Of a stretch of 37,349 nucleotides of DNA, positions 16,601 to 24,901 are shown one piece after another. The stretch is from CAZRGV01 sp964599655 (GTDB lineage Bacteria > Planctomycetota > Planctomycetia > Isosphaerales > Isosphaeraceae): NCBI GenBank assembly GCA_964599655.1, contig CAZRGV010000054.1:1-37349 (forward strand), in the 5' to 3' direction. The notes beneath the pieces were generated by a model, which saw only the letters and a list, made by a program, of their open reading frames with translations, was not told the DNA's origin and did no database searches. Each line of letters begins with the position of its first letter. Position 1 is the first letter of the stretch. The translations under genes and the position numbers were made by a program.

Positions 16601-17085
16601 GCAAAGCAGGCCCATACGCGGTGGGTCAGGCCCGTTTGGTCCGACGCTGGCAAGTGTTGCCGGCGACAGTCGAGGTGGCCGTAGGGCTCAAGCGGCTCGG
16701 GTTCGACGCAGCCGTTCGCACTCGCGACGATCCTCGACTGACCTGGATGCCAGTCTACAGCAAGGTTTCCGGAGTCTTGCCGCTGAGCGACGTGCCAACC
16801 GTGCCGGAACGTGATGGGTCGCCGGCTCGAAAATGGGTGCGATTCCAGCTCGACGTCTCAACCTCCGGCCCGCTCCGGCTCGGCCTCAACGCGGCCGATG
16901 GAATGATGGTCTGGGTCGATGGCGATCGTCAAGAGGCCCGTGACGAGATGAACCTGGATCTATCGACGGGCATTCATACAGTGACCTTCGCCATCGATCC
17001 CGAGCACCGTCGCGACGATCTCACCTGCGAGCTGCGCGACGTGCCTGGCTCACCGGCAAGAGCACAAATCGTGCTGGGAAAATGA
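13639..17085 (+). CDS. PVC-type cytochrome c / membrane-bound dehydrogenase-like protein
   Basis: A 1148-residue exported protein. A signal peptide (LALLVSMGLMATPPALAQ) leads into a beta-propeller (about 40-390) of the PVC-type membrane-bound dehydrogenase family. Two Ca-binding-like loops, DTDGDGKSD (99-107) and DTNGDGKAD (142-150), lie in it. HEAT-type helical repeats span about 390-830. A class I cytochrome c domain follows with CLNCH at 868-872 binding one heme, then a beta-rich C-terminal domain (about 1010-1148). The family is greatly expanded in planctomycetes and is thought to oxidise sugars or related substrates in the periplasm, passing electrons to the heme; the substrate is unknown. 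It is translationally coupled to the SGNH-fold gene. Confidence 0.95.
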   Translation: MSRATRTLALLVSMGLMATPPALAQRDARVPDPDPEIERQSFEIAEGFEVNLFAADPVIAKPIQINFDAAGRLWIASSEVYPQIAPGQTANDKILILEDTDGDGKSDRTTIFADGLLIPTGVEPGDGGAYVANSTELLHVRDTNGDGKADAKRVVLSGFGTEDTHHILHTFRWGNDGQLYFNQSTYIHSHIETPWGVRRLGGGGIWQFRPETMQLEVFTRGLINPWGHEIDRWGQHFATDGAGGEGINYMIPGASYAWTPGASRIVAGLNPGSPKYCGLEILSGRHMPDDSQGLLVTNDFRANRVVRFQLSDDGSGFASRELPELIKTRFPAFRPIDVKMGPDGALYIADWYNPIIQHGEVDFRDPRRDHTHGRIWRVTAKGRPLVQRPKLVNATIPELLEQLKSAEGWTRHFAKRVLKERGAEQVVPALTDWVKGLDGNDEATEHHRLEALWTFQTLDVAEPNLLASLLHSADPRVRAAAVRVVPFWKDRVSSPLAMLAERVEDEHPRVRLEAVRALSQFAEPRAVEIAMRALDHPIDKFLDYGLWLTARELQPQWLPALQAGRLHFGGNARHLTFALQAAGSPKVVGPLLDAIQRKSLTDGRATEVFRLVGSLGNSEDLGRALKLALASQDPQERADRLASLVQGSSPRDVKPAGSLDELGALLDESDAALQAVAARAIGTWNVESLRPLLERRARSNASAEAIRLAAIDALAQLGGSSSVGVLDGLCKSDGSAAVRKEAVVALASLDPKAAAKRAVALLSNALPGDDSSDVFAAFVKRKDGPTALASALADRSLPRDVAKIGLRAAKGAGRPDPALIDAITRAGGLDAAPALPTPAEMEQLVADVARLGDPARGEAVFRRSDLQCLNCHAIAGAGGQVGPGLESIGASAPVDYLIDSLLQPNKAVKEGYHSVVVATDDGRILTGIVLRRTDSELILRDADGREITLATDAIEEEKPGNSLMPAGQTDVLTRAELIDLVRFLSELGKAGPYAVGQARLVRRWQVLPATVEVAVGLKRLGFDAAVRTRDDPRLTWMPVYSKVSGVLPLSDVPTVPERDGSPARKWVRFQLDVSTSGPLRLGLNAADGMMVWVDGDRQEARDEMNLDLSTGIHTVTFAIDPEHRRDDLTCELRDVPGSPARAQIVLGK

Positions 17086-17524
17086 GCCGGACATGAAGGT
17101 TGCGTCGTCGATTCGAGAGATCGATCCTTGGGATGTGGGCGGGGTGGCGTGGCACGTGTGCCCGCCGCTCCGGAATCGTTCCGTTCCACCAGACGTCGTC
17201 TGGACAAACTTTACGTTTTCTTGACGTTCCGGGTCGCGTAAAAGGTCGAGCGCATCGAGTTTCGGGGAATCAAGAGGGCCGAGCGTTTTCTCGTTGTGCG
17301 AACGCGAATGAGAAACGCCCGTCGTCGTTGACGATTTCCCCAAGGAGCATTGCCGGACGCGAGGGAGACCGCACTTCTGGTAGCAAGGGTTGAATCACTG
17401 TGCCGGAGGATCGTCGTCCGGCGATTCCATCCAGGTCGAACGGGTACGATCGAGGTTTCATTCCAAGGTCATGAGTGGTTTTCATGTGACATCGGCGTCG
17501 AAAACGTTCTCGGGAGGCCCGACG
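17086..17524. other. 439-nt intergenic region with palindrome
   Basis: Between the cytochrome gene and the DUF3124 lipoprotein on the same strand. It contains the 15-bp palindrome CCAGACG-T-CGTCTGG at 17189-17203 and, just after it, TTTACG (17210-17215) and CGTAAA (17237-17242) as a second wide-spaced inverted pair. No gene is supported. The region may terminate the cytochrome operon and start the lipoprotein transcript. Confidence 0.4.
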
Positions 17525-18118
17525 GTGAGCGGTCGGGCTGCCCCATCTCGAAGACGTCAGGCGGCGAGAAACATGATCGTGATGGGCCTGCTCGCCGTCA
17601 TGCTCGCCTCGTGCGGTGGGAGCGGCGCTGGACCATCGGAGGAGACCAACCCGGTCTCGAACCAGGGGACGTATCGGACGAACCGGGGCATCACCCCCGT
17701 GGAGCCAGGTCGGAAGATCGAGGCGGTTACAGGACAGACAATCTATGTGCCCATTTACTCGCACGTTTACACAAGTAATGATGCTCGACCGTTCAATCTG
17801 GCGGTGACCCTCGGGGTGCGCAATACCGATTCGTCTGCTCCCATCATCTTGAATTCGGTGCGCTACTACAACTCCGATGGCCGGCTTGTCCGCGACTATC
17901 AGGAGCGGCCCGTGCGGCTGGCGCCCCTCGCCGCCGCGGAATACTTCATTAGGGAGCGTGACACTAGCGGCGGACTGGGGGCGAGTTTCCTGGTCGAGTG
18001 GGTCGCGGAGCAAGACGTGAGCGTCCCGGTTGTCGAGGCCGTGATGATCGGGACGGCGAGTACGCAAGGGATCTCGTTCATCACGGAAGGCCGCGTCATC
18101 AAATCGCGGAAACCGTGA
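17525..18118 (+). CDS. DUF3124 family lipoprotein
   Basis: 197 residues from GTG 17525, chosen because GGGAGG lies 7-8 nt upstream and a basic n-region (RRRQAAR) then starts a lipoprotein signal, MIVMGLLAVMLASC. The lipobox LASC predicts lipidation at Cys about 30 and membrane attachment. The mature domain contains TIYVPIYSHVYTS, LAVTLGVRNTD, the VRYYNSDGRLVRDY stretch and FLVEWVAEQ, which are DUF3124 features. The molecular role of DUF3124 is unknown. It is convergent with the peptidase gene, 51 nt from its stop. Confidence 0.85.
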   Translation: MSGRAAPSRRRQAARNMIVMGLLAVMLASCGGSGAGPSEETNPVSNQGTYRTNRGITPVEPGRKIEAVTGQTIYVPIYSHVYTSNDARPFNLAVTLGVRNTDSSAPIILNSVRYYNSDGRLVRDYQERPVRLAPLAAAEYFIRERDTSGGLGASFLVEWVAEQDVSVPVVEAVMIGTASTQGISFITEGRVIKSRKP

Positions 18119-18169
18119 CGCCAGGGAACGAACTCAATCGCGGTAGATCGGGACCGATTCTCGCCCGGA

Positions 18170-21100
18170 TCAAGGGCCGTTCGGTTCCTTCGCCTTCGGT
18201 CCGCCACCGAGCGCGCGTCGGATGAACTCGACCTGGAGCCGGTCGTAGTGTCGGCCGAAAATCCCATGGCGAGCGGACGGGTAGATCATCAATTCGAAGT
18301 CCTTGTCGGCTTGCTGGAGCGCGTGGACCAACCGCATCGTGTTGCGGAGGGAGACGTTGTCGTCGATCGCGCCGTGGAGAATCAGCAAGCGACCATGAAG
18401 GTTTTTGGCGGCCTTGACGACCGAGGTGGCCTCGTACCCTTCGGGGTTATCCTGAGGGGTGCTCATGTAACGCTCGGTATAAATCGAGTCGTAGTCGTGC
18501 CAGTCGGTAACCGGAGCGCCGGCGATTCCGGCCGCGAAGAGGTCGGAGTGGGTTAGGGCGAAGGCCGTCATGAAACCGCCGTAGCTATGGCCACTCATGC
18601 CGATTCGAGAGCCATCCACGAAGGGCTTCTGCTTCAGCCAGGCGATGGCGTCCTTGATGTCTTCCAGCTCCTGGATGCCGAGCCTGCGATAGGCGGCCCA
18701 GGCGGACGCGGCCCCCTTGCCGCTGGCGCTTCGAGGATCGACGTGGAAGACGACGAAGCCGTCGGAGGCCAGCGCCTGGTCAAAGAGGCGAGCGGCGGCC
18801 CAGCCGTCGCTGATGGTGGGGGCATGAGGTCCGCCGTAGGTACTGAACCACACCGGATAGCGCTTCTCCGGGTCGAAGTTGTGAGGCAGGACCAGCTCTG
18901 CTTCAAGGACGAAGCCGTCTCTTGCTTTGATCTGAACGCGTTCACGAGAAGCGAGCTGGTATTCGTCGAGCGCCGAGACGGGGTTGCTGTCGAGGATCCG
19001 GACGGTCTTTCCCGACGCATCGAGCAAGGCGATTCGGGGCGGTGTCGACGCGTCGGACCAGGTATCGAGCGCGAGCTGGCCATCGGGGCTGAGGAGCGCG
19101 CGATGGCTTCCGCCGACCTTCGTTAGCCGCTCGATCGAGCCGTCGTCGATCCGGGCGGAGTAGAGGCTCGTCGCAACCGGGTTATCGCGGGTCGCGGTAA
19201 AGAGAACGACTCCTTTTTTTCTGTCGACATGATCGACCGAGCGGATTTCCCACTCGCCCGATGTAACCTGTTTCTTGAGTGTTCCGTCGGGATTATAGAG
19301 ATAGAGATGTTTCCAGCCATCTCGTTCGCTGAGCAGGAGGATCGATCCGTCGTCGAGGATGTGGAGTGGCCCCAGACTCTCGACCCAGGCCTTGGTCGTC
19401 TCGCGGAAGAGGCGGTTCGTGCGGCCGTCGCGCGCCGAGACCTTGACCACGTCGAGCCACGTCTGAGTCCGGTCCTGCGCGTAGCAATAGGCCGATTGAC
19501 CGTCGGGCCACCAGCCGACGTCGCTGATCAGGAAGGAGTCAGGCGAGTACTCAGTCAAGTCGGCGAAGACGACGGGGCCACCCGCGGTGGGAACGAGGCC
19601 GAGCTTGATCCTCGGATTCGGGTCGCCCGCTCTAGGGTACGGTGTTTCCTCCACGACTCGCTTCGCGTCCAGGTCGTTCAGGACGGCATGGGTGCCGACC
19701 GGATGGTCGTCGCACTGGAGGAATGCGAGATGCTTCGAGTCGGGACTCCACCAGTACGCCTTCCAATTGCGGTTGAAGATTTCCTCATAATAAACCCAGT
19801 CGGCCTTTCCGTTCCGGACGAGGTTGGTGCCGCCTGACGTCAGGGCGCGTTCGGTTTGCGAGGTGAGGTCGACAACGTACAGGTCGTTGTCGCGAACGAA
19901 GGCCACGAACCGGCCGTCGGGGCTGAAGCTGGGCATTTCTTCCGCCCCACGGGTGCTCGTCAGTCGAACTGCGGTTTTTCCGTCGAATGTTGCATAGTAG
20001 AGATCCTCGTCGTGCTCGATAAGAGCCCCCTTGTGTTCGGGATCCATCTCGAATGAGGTGCGGCGAGCGATTGATCGGGCGGCCGACTCATCGATCGTCG
20101 GCAGCGTGGCCAGCCCATGGGCCATCGCCTCTGGATCGTGGAACGGCTCGGCCTGGCCCGTTCTTGCATCGACCTTGTAGATCCGCCCCGCCTTCACCTG
20201 GAGCAAGTGCCGGTTGTCGAGCCACTGGGCCGAAAGTGGCGAGCCGAGGAGGTTCGGCCGGTGGCCCGACCAGAGCTGTTCAAAGGTGATTCGCTTCTTT
20301 TCCTCTCGATCCTCAGGCAAGGGCCGGATCGGGGCCGTTGCGACCGGGAACGGCAAAGGGGCCATGAGCCGGACGACCGGGAAGTCGGATCCAACGGCGA
20401 GGGCGTTGTCGAAGACATTCCAGGTTGTCAGGCCGTCGGCCGACTCGGGCTCCAGAAGATAAGCCCCCAGCGTCCCGAGCGGCTGGGACGTTTGAACCAG
20501 CACGGTTCCAGCCTCAATGCTTCGCGTTTCCTCGCGAGCGTTCTCGACACGCACCTCGACGGTTTGATGACCCTCGAACGTCTGACTTGCGCGGTCGACG
20601 CGCGCGATCCGAGTCACGTGCACGGGCAAGTCAACATCCTCGCGGAGTTGCGACATCTGGATGCCGTGGCGTTGCAGCGCTTCGATGGCGGCTGTCTGGC
20701 CAGGAGGGATGAGGTAGGCGTAGGGCCTATCGACCTCGGCCGACGGCTCGAACTTCTGAACCAGCGCCACACCTTCGTAATCCTTTGGATCACCGGCAAC
20801 CGGCCGGCCGTTGGTCCGCTGCTCGACATAGCCGAGAACGGTGACCGGTTCGGGGAACGGCTCGACACGAGATCGAATGACGAGGTTTCGCTCTCCCGGC
20901 TTGAGACCGGCGGCAATCGTTGACGCCTGGACTTCGTCGAGTTGCTTGAGAATCTCGTCCTTGTGCTTCGAGGCGTATTCGAGGCAGGCCCGAACAAAGT
21001 CTCGGGTGGCTCGCACGCGATCTTCGAAGGAAGCGTAGGCATAGGCTTCGGTCAGGATCGAGATCCGGTTGCGAAGCCCAACGTAATTGGTGCCGAAGCG

Positions 21101-21922
21101 AGGTGTGTCCGGGAAACCCGTCCATCGGGTGTGGTTGTCGGCGAAATTGCCGTAAAAGAACGCATTCCGGCCGGTGGCGCCTTCGAACATCTTGTCGATC
21201 GCGGGTAGCATCGTTCTATGAACATAGTCGATGATTCGACGGTCACCGGCCGGGTTTTGTGGTCCCTGGTAGGTCAGGACGTAACGGTGGAGCGAGCCGT
21301 TGGTGGTATGGGTGTCGATGACGATGTGCGGATCCCAGCGGTTGAGAAACCGCGCCAGAGCCCGAGTTTCGGGAGCTTCGAGCTTGACGAAATCGCGATT
21401 CAGGTCGAGTCCCTGGGCATTGCCGCGCTGGCCGGTTCCGTCCTCGGGTCCGTGCTGGCCTGGGCGGTTTGTCTTTGAGACGCGTTCGTTCCCGTCCGGG
21501 TTGAAATTCGGCACGACCGCGAGGATCAGATCTTCAAGCAACGGATGCTTGGATTCGGCGATGATCTCGCGGACGAGCATGGGAAGCGCTTCCTTGCCGC
21601 AGACCTCGCCGGCGTGGATGTTGCCGACGATCAGGATGACCAGCTTGCCCGATCGTTTTGCCTCCTCGGGCGATTTCACCATCGGATTGGCGACGAACAG
21701 CAGCGGGATGGAACGGCCCTCGCCCGACTTGCCGAGTTCGTCGAGCCGGACCGCGTCGGAACTCTCGTCGAGGGCCTTGCAGAGTGCCAGGACGTCGTCG
21801 TGTCGCGCTGTGGCCTTGTAACCGCTTTGCTCGGCGACGGTCTGGAGGGCGTCGTCGGCCATCACCGGGCCGGACGTCAGCAGGACGAACAGCGAGATGC
21901 CAAGCCTCAGTCGTCGCGTCAT
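18170..21922 (-). CDS. Secreted M14 carboxypeptidase / S9 dipeptidyl-peptidase fusion
   Basis: A 1250-residue exported protein with two peptidases in one chain. A signal peptide (ISLFVLLTSGPVMA) is followed by an M14 zinc carboxypeptidase (about 35-330): HAGE at 103-106 and the His of DTHTTNG (about 205) are the zinc ligands, NRD near 175-177 is substrate-binding, and Glu about 292 in LTEAYAY is the general acid/base. A linker (about 330-550) follows, then a DPP IV-type beta-propeller (about 550-1000). The S9 alpha/beta-hydrolase domain has nucleophile Ser about 1113 in GHSYGGF, Asp about 1187 in HGAIDDN and His about 1219 in SARHGIFG. Both active sites look complete. It could trim peptides from both ends in the periplasm. 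An AAGGAA site precedes the ATG. Confidence 0.93.
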   Translation of the reverse strand: MTRRLRLGISLFVLLTSGPVMADDALQTVAEQSGYKATARHDDVLALCKALDESSDAVRLDELGKSGEGRSIPLLFVANPMVKSPEEAKRSGKLVILIVGNIHAGEVCGKEALPMLVREIIAESKHPLLEDLILAVVPNFNPDGNERVSKTNRPGQHGPEDGTGQRGNAQGLDLNRDFVKLEAPETRALARFLNRWDPHIVIDTHTTNGSLHRYVLTYQGPQNPAGDRRIIDYVHRTMLPAIDKMFEGATGRNAFFYGNFADNHTRWTGFPDTPRFGTNYVGLRNRISILTEAYAYASFEDRVRATRDFVRACLEYASKHKDEILKQLDEVQASTIAAGLKPGERNLVIRSRVEPFPEPVTVLGYVEQRTNGRPVAGDPKDYEGVALVQKFEPSAEVDRPYAYLIPPGQTAAIEALQRHGIQMSQLREDVDLPVHVTRIARVDRASQTFEGHQTVEVRVENAREETRSIEAGTVLVQTSQPLGTLGAYLLEPESADGLTTWNVFDNALAVGSDFPVVRLMAPLPFPVATAPIRPLPEDREEKKRITFEQLWSGHRPNLLGSPLSAQWLDNRHLLQVKAGRIYKVDARTGQAEPFHDPEAMAHGLATLPTIDESAARSIARRTSFEMDPEHKGALIEHDEDLYYATFDGKTAVRLTSTRGAEEMPSFSPDGRFVAFVRDNDLYVVDLTSQTERALTSGGTNLVRNGKADWVYYEEIFNRNWKAYWWSPDSKHLAFLQCDDHPVGTHAVLNDLDAKRVVEETPYPRAGDPNPRIKLGLVPTAGGPVVFADLTEYSPDSFLISDVGWWPDGQSAYCYAQDRTQTWLDVVKVSARDGRTNRLFRETTKAWVESLGPLHILDDGSILLLSERDGWKHLYLYNPDGTLKKQVTSGEWEIRSVDHVDRKKGVVLFTATRDNPVATSLYSARIDDGSIERLTKVGGSHRALLSPDGQLALDTWSDASTPPRIALLDASGKTVRILDSNPVSALDEYQLASRERVQIKARDGFVLEAELVLPHNFDPEKRYPVWFSTYGGPHAPTISDGWAAARLFDQALASDGFVVFHVDPRSASGKGAASAWAAYRRLGIQELEDIKDAIAWLKQKPFVDGSRIGMSGHSYGGFMTAFALTHSDLFAAGIAGAPVTDWHDYDSIYTERYMSTPQDNPEGYEATSVVKAAKNLHGRLLILHGAIDDNVSLRNTMRLVHALQQADKDFELMIYPSARHGIFGRHYDRLQVEFIRRALGGGPKAKEPNGP

Positions 21923-22111
21923 CGTGGGATTCCTTCGGTGGAGCGAGCGGGTTCGGGGGGGGCGCGCTCCATCATCGTAGCCAAGCCCTGTCCGCGAGCA
22001 AAGCTGGCAACACGGTTCCTCGTGTCTGGATCCGGCGACGCGTCGTCCCCCGAAGAACGGAATCGATACGCCGGTTCCGCGTTCGAGGAGTTCCGCTTCG
22101 AGGTCGGTCCC

Positions 22112-23524
22112 TCAGGCCGTTCCGGACGAGAACAAGGGGGCGATGATCTCGCCCCGATTGAGCTGGAGGGGGCGGTTCAGGAGGTCTCGAACCTCGCTGG
22201 CCGGGTCGATTCCGAGGCTGCGGTAGATCGTGGCGCCGAGGTCGGAGGGGTAATAGGCTCTCGAAGCCGGATAGGCGGCGATTTTGTCGGAACGGCCGAT
22301 CACTTGGCCTCCCTGGACGCCGGCTCCGGCAAAAACGGCCGAGAAGACACCGGCCCAGTGATCTCGGCCGGTGCGGTGCTGAGGAAGATTCTGGCTGTCC
22401 TGGCCGATTCGAGGCGTCCGGCCGAATTCACCGACCATGACGACCAGGGTTTCGTCGAGCAGGCCATGAGTCTGGAGGTCGTCCAGGAAGGTCGAGACGG
22501 CCCGGTCGAGCGGCGGGAGGAGCCGTTCCTTGAGCTGTCGGAAGTTCTCGGCGTGGGTGTCCCAGTTGTTCATGTGGCCCATGTTGGCCTGCACGATCGG
22601 GACGCCTGCCTGGAGCAATCGCCGGGTCAGGAGGAGCGACTGGCCGAACATGTGCCGGCCGTAGCGGTCGCGGAGGCGAGGGTCCTCCCGGTCGAGCGCG
22701 AAGGCGCGCTTGATCTCACCCGAGGTGAGCATCGTGAACGCTTTGCGCTGCATGCCGCTGAAGCCGTCGGAGGAGGCGAGGGACTCGAGGCGTTCGGTCT
22801 GGCGGTCGATCTGCTCGAGCAACGTCCGGCGATCGGCCAGGGCGTCGGCGGTCAGCCCGACCGGCAGCGAAAGTTCCTCGACGCGAAAGTTCGGGTCGTT
22901 TGGGTCTTGCTTGATGTGCCAGGGATCGTACTTGGCGCCGAGCAGGCCGGCGCTCTGGCCCGAGAAGCCGTAGCCGTTGTTGAGGTAGGTCGGCAGCATC
23001 ACGCCGTTGGGAATTCCATCCGCTCGGGGTCGGAGGAAGTCAAGCCCCGAGGCGTACGAGGGCCAGTCGGCGCGGGAGGCCATGTGGGTCGCGCCGGGAG
23101 GCATTTTGTCGATGCCGGTGAGCATCATGTGAGTCGCATGCTCATGACTTGGCAGGCCATGCGTCATCGACCGCACGATCGCCAGCTTGTCGGACCTGGC
23201 CGCGAGTTCCGGCAGATGTTCGCTGATCTCGACACCGGGGGCCTTGGTGGCGATCGGCTTGAACTCGCCACGGATCTCGGCCGGTGCGTCCGGCTTGAGG
23301 TCGAACATGTCAAGGTGACTGGGCGCACCGGTCAGGAAGATGAGAACGACCGACTTCGCCCGAGCGTTCGAGGCGGAGCCTCGCCCTCGAGTCGCCGCTT
23401 GGGTGGCCTGCCGGGTCCACAGCGACGGCAAGCCCAACCCGAGCAGTCCGGAGAAACCCACCTGGACCAGTTCTCGACGGTTTAGCCCGATGACATGCCG
23501 ATGGCTTGCTCCCGTCCGTGTCAT
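22112..23524 (-). CDS. DUF1501 domain protein (Tat-exported, alkaline-phosphatase-like fold)
   Basis: 470 residues from ATG 23524, which has GGAGAA 7 nt upstream; the open frame extends 30 codons further but without support. A twin-arginine signal is visible (LNRRELVQVGFSGLLGLGL), predicting folded export. Family hallmarks include TGAPSHLDMFDLKPDAP, MTHGLPSHEHATHMMLTG, NWDTHAENF, GEFGRTPRI and GRDHW. DUF1501 proteins are abundant in planctomycetes and usually sit beside a DUF1549/DUF1553 cytochrome partner. No partner is adjacent here; the next gene upstream is the SWIM region. Function is unknown beyond a predicted metal-dependent fold related to sulfatases and alkaline phosphatases. Confidence 0.95.
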   Translation of the reverse strand: MTRTGASHRHVIGLNRRELVQVGFSGLLGLGLPSLWTRQATQAATRGRGSASNARAKSVVLIFLTGAPSHLDMFDLKPDAPAEIRGEFKPIATKAPGVEISEHLPELAARSDKLAIVRSMTHGLPSHEHATHMMLTGIDKMPPGATHMASRADWPSYASGLDFLRPRADGIPNGVMLPTYLNNGYGFSGQSAGLLGAKYDPWHIKQDPNDPNFRVEELSLPVGLTADALADRRTLLEQIDRQTERLESLASSDGFSGMQRKAFTMLTSGEIKRAFALDREDPRLRDRYGRHMFGQSLLLTRRLLQAGVPIVQANMGHMNNWDTHAENFRQLKERLLPPLDRAVSTFLDDLQTHGLLDETLVVMVGEFGRTPRIGQDSQNLPQHRTGRDHWAGVFSAVFAGAGVQGGQVIGRSDKIAAYPASRAYYPSDLGATIYRSLGIDPASEVRDLLNRPLQLNRGEIIAPLFSSGTA

Positions 23525-23668
23525 CGCTCGATTCTCCGGGCCATTGCGGGTTGAAACCCCTCGTGCAAAACGAGATCCGTCTAAAGTATCCCTCAAATGT
23601 TGGATCTTTGTCAAGCGAAGCGGAGGGTTGAAGAAGGGAGGGCGTAGGGATTGTGGTGATTCTGTTGA

Positions 23669-24898
23669 TCAGAGCTTGGCCTTCGTCAGTTCCTCCTTGA
23701 GCGCAGAAAGCGCGCGATTCCGCTCGCGGAGGTCGGCGATGTCGCGACCCCAGGTCTCCGGCTCGCCGATCTGCTTGTACAAGTCTTTGACCTTGCGCAA
23801 GAAACGACAGGCTTCCTGGTAGTTTCCACGGCCTCGCTGTTCGATCAGATCTTCCGCTTTCTTTCGATAAATCTCGATTGCCGCCTGGGGGCGGGTCTTC
23901 TCTGCGGCCTTGGCGACCTCCAGCCTCATGCTGTCGCCATAGTCGTAATACCCGTAGGGAGGTTTCCCCCTGCTCTTGACCATCTCGAGGGCCTGGTCGA
24001 TCTCTCCCTCATCGAGGTAAATCTGGGTCAGGACGTGAGAGGACCCGGTCTGCTTCTTGAGAAACTCGAGCAGTTGCGGCCGGAGGGCGTCCCATCCCCC
24101 CTTCTTGCTGGCGAGCGTCCGCAGTTCCTTGTAGCCTTCGAGGGTCGGCCGCTTCCGGAAAATGCGTTTGGCCAGCTCGAGGATACTGGCTTTGTCTCGC
24201 TTCGCCTTGGCCCGAGCTTTGAGCCACTCCAGCATCGAGACGCGCTCGTAGTCGTTCTTCGGGACTTCGGCCCGTTCCAGCACGAGGCGCTCGGCAACGT
24301 CGGCCTTGCGGTGCGAGACGAGCAGGTTGGCCATCCCGAGGAGCTTCGTGTCATCGACTCGCTTGATCTCCTGAAGGGCTTCCTCGAGCCGGTTGAGCTT
24401 GAGAAGGCGATCGACCAGATCGGCGACTAGGCTGAACTCCCGGCAGATCTTGAGATAGGAGTCGTCGTCAAGCCGGTCTCCTTCGAGCGTGATCAGGAAG
24501 TCACCAAGGGATTTCCGTCGATATTCCGAGCTTTCGGAGATTGCGTCCCGGATCCAGCCAACCACCGTGCGGCGTTCGTCGTCGGTGGTCTGCTTGGCGA
24601 TCAGGTTTGGAATGTCCTCCTCGAAATCACTTCCGTAGCTCTGAGTGAATTCGAAGGCCTCAAAGAGGGCGCGGAGAATGGCCTCTCGACGCGCGGGATC
24701 GCCCTTTTTCAAGTGAGTCAGGCACTCGCCGAGGGCCGCCACGCAGTCGCCGACGACGCGGTAGAGCTCGCCCCCTTCGTCGTCGACCGACCCGTAATCT
24801 TCAATCGCTGCGCCGATCACGCCTTCAAAGACCGCTGACGCACTCACATAATCCTTCTGGTCAAGAAATCCCTGGCCAATCGCCGTGATGGTTTCCAA
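23669..24898 (-). CDS. C-terminal helical-repeat part of a SWIM protein, cut off by in-frame TGA
   Basis: A 409-codon frame of all-helical, TPR/HEAT-like sequence with charged repeats (AVFEGVIGAAIED, LLKLNRLEEALQEIKR, QIYLDEGEIDQALEM). It is in exactly the same frame as the SWIM gene and follows its TGA stop with one codon (GAG) between. The first possible start is TTG 24898, with no proper ribosome binding site. Bacterial SWIM proteins often have such a long helical tail, so this is most likely the second part of one roughly 586-residue protein interrupted by a nonsense change, a leaky stop, or a sequencing error. Its own translation by coupling to the SWIM stop is also possible. Low-complexity drift is not evident. 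Confidence 0.7.
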   Translation of the reverse strand: METITAIGQGFLDQKDYVSASAVFEGVIGAAIEDYGSVDDEGGELYRVVGDCVAALGECLTHLKKGDPARREAILRALFEAFEFTQSYGSDFEEDIPNLIAKQTTDDERRTVVGWIRDAISESSEYRRKSLGDFLITLEGDRLDDDSYLKICREFSLVADLVDRLLKLNRLEEALQEIKRVDDTKLLGMANLLVSHRKADVAERLVLERAEVPKNDYERVSMLEWLKARAKAKRDKASILELAKRIFRKRPTLEGYKELRTLASKKGGWDALRPQLLEFLKKQTGSSHVLTQIYLDEGEIDQALEMVKSRGKPPYGYYDYGDSMRLEVAKAAEKTRPQAAIEIYRKKAEDLIEQRGRGNYQEACRFLRKVKDLYKQIGEPETWGRDIADLRERNRALSALKEELTKAKL

Positions 24899-24901
24899 CT
24901 C

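Noticed and set aside
21545..23485. 646-codon plus-strand open frame
   Set aside because: It is antisense to the M14-S9 peptidase and DUF1501 genes, both of which have clear domains. High GC leaves long antisense frames open; its translation has no domain.
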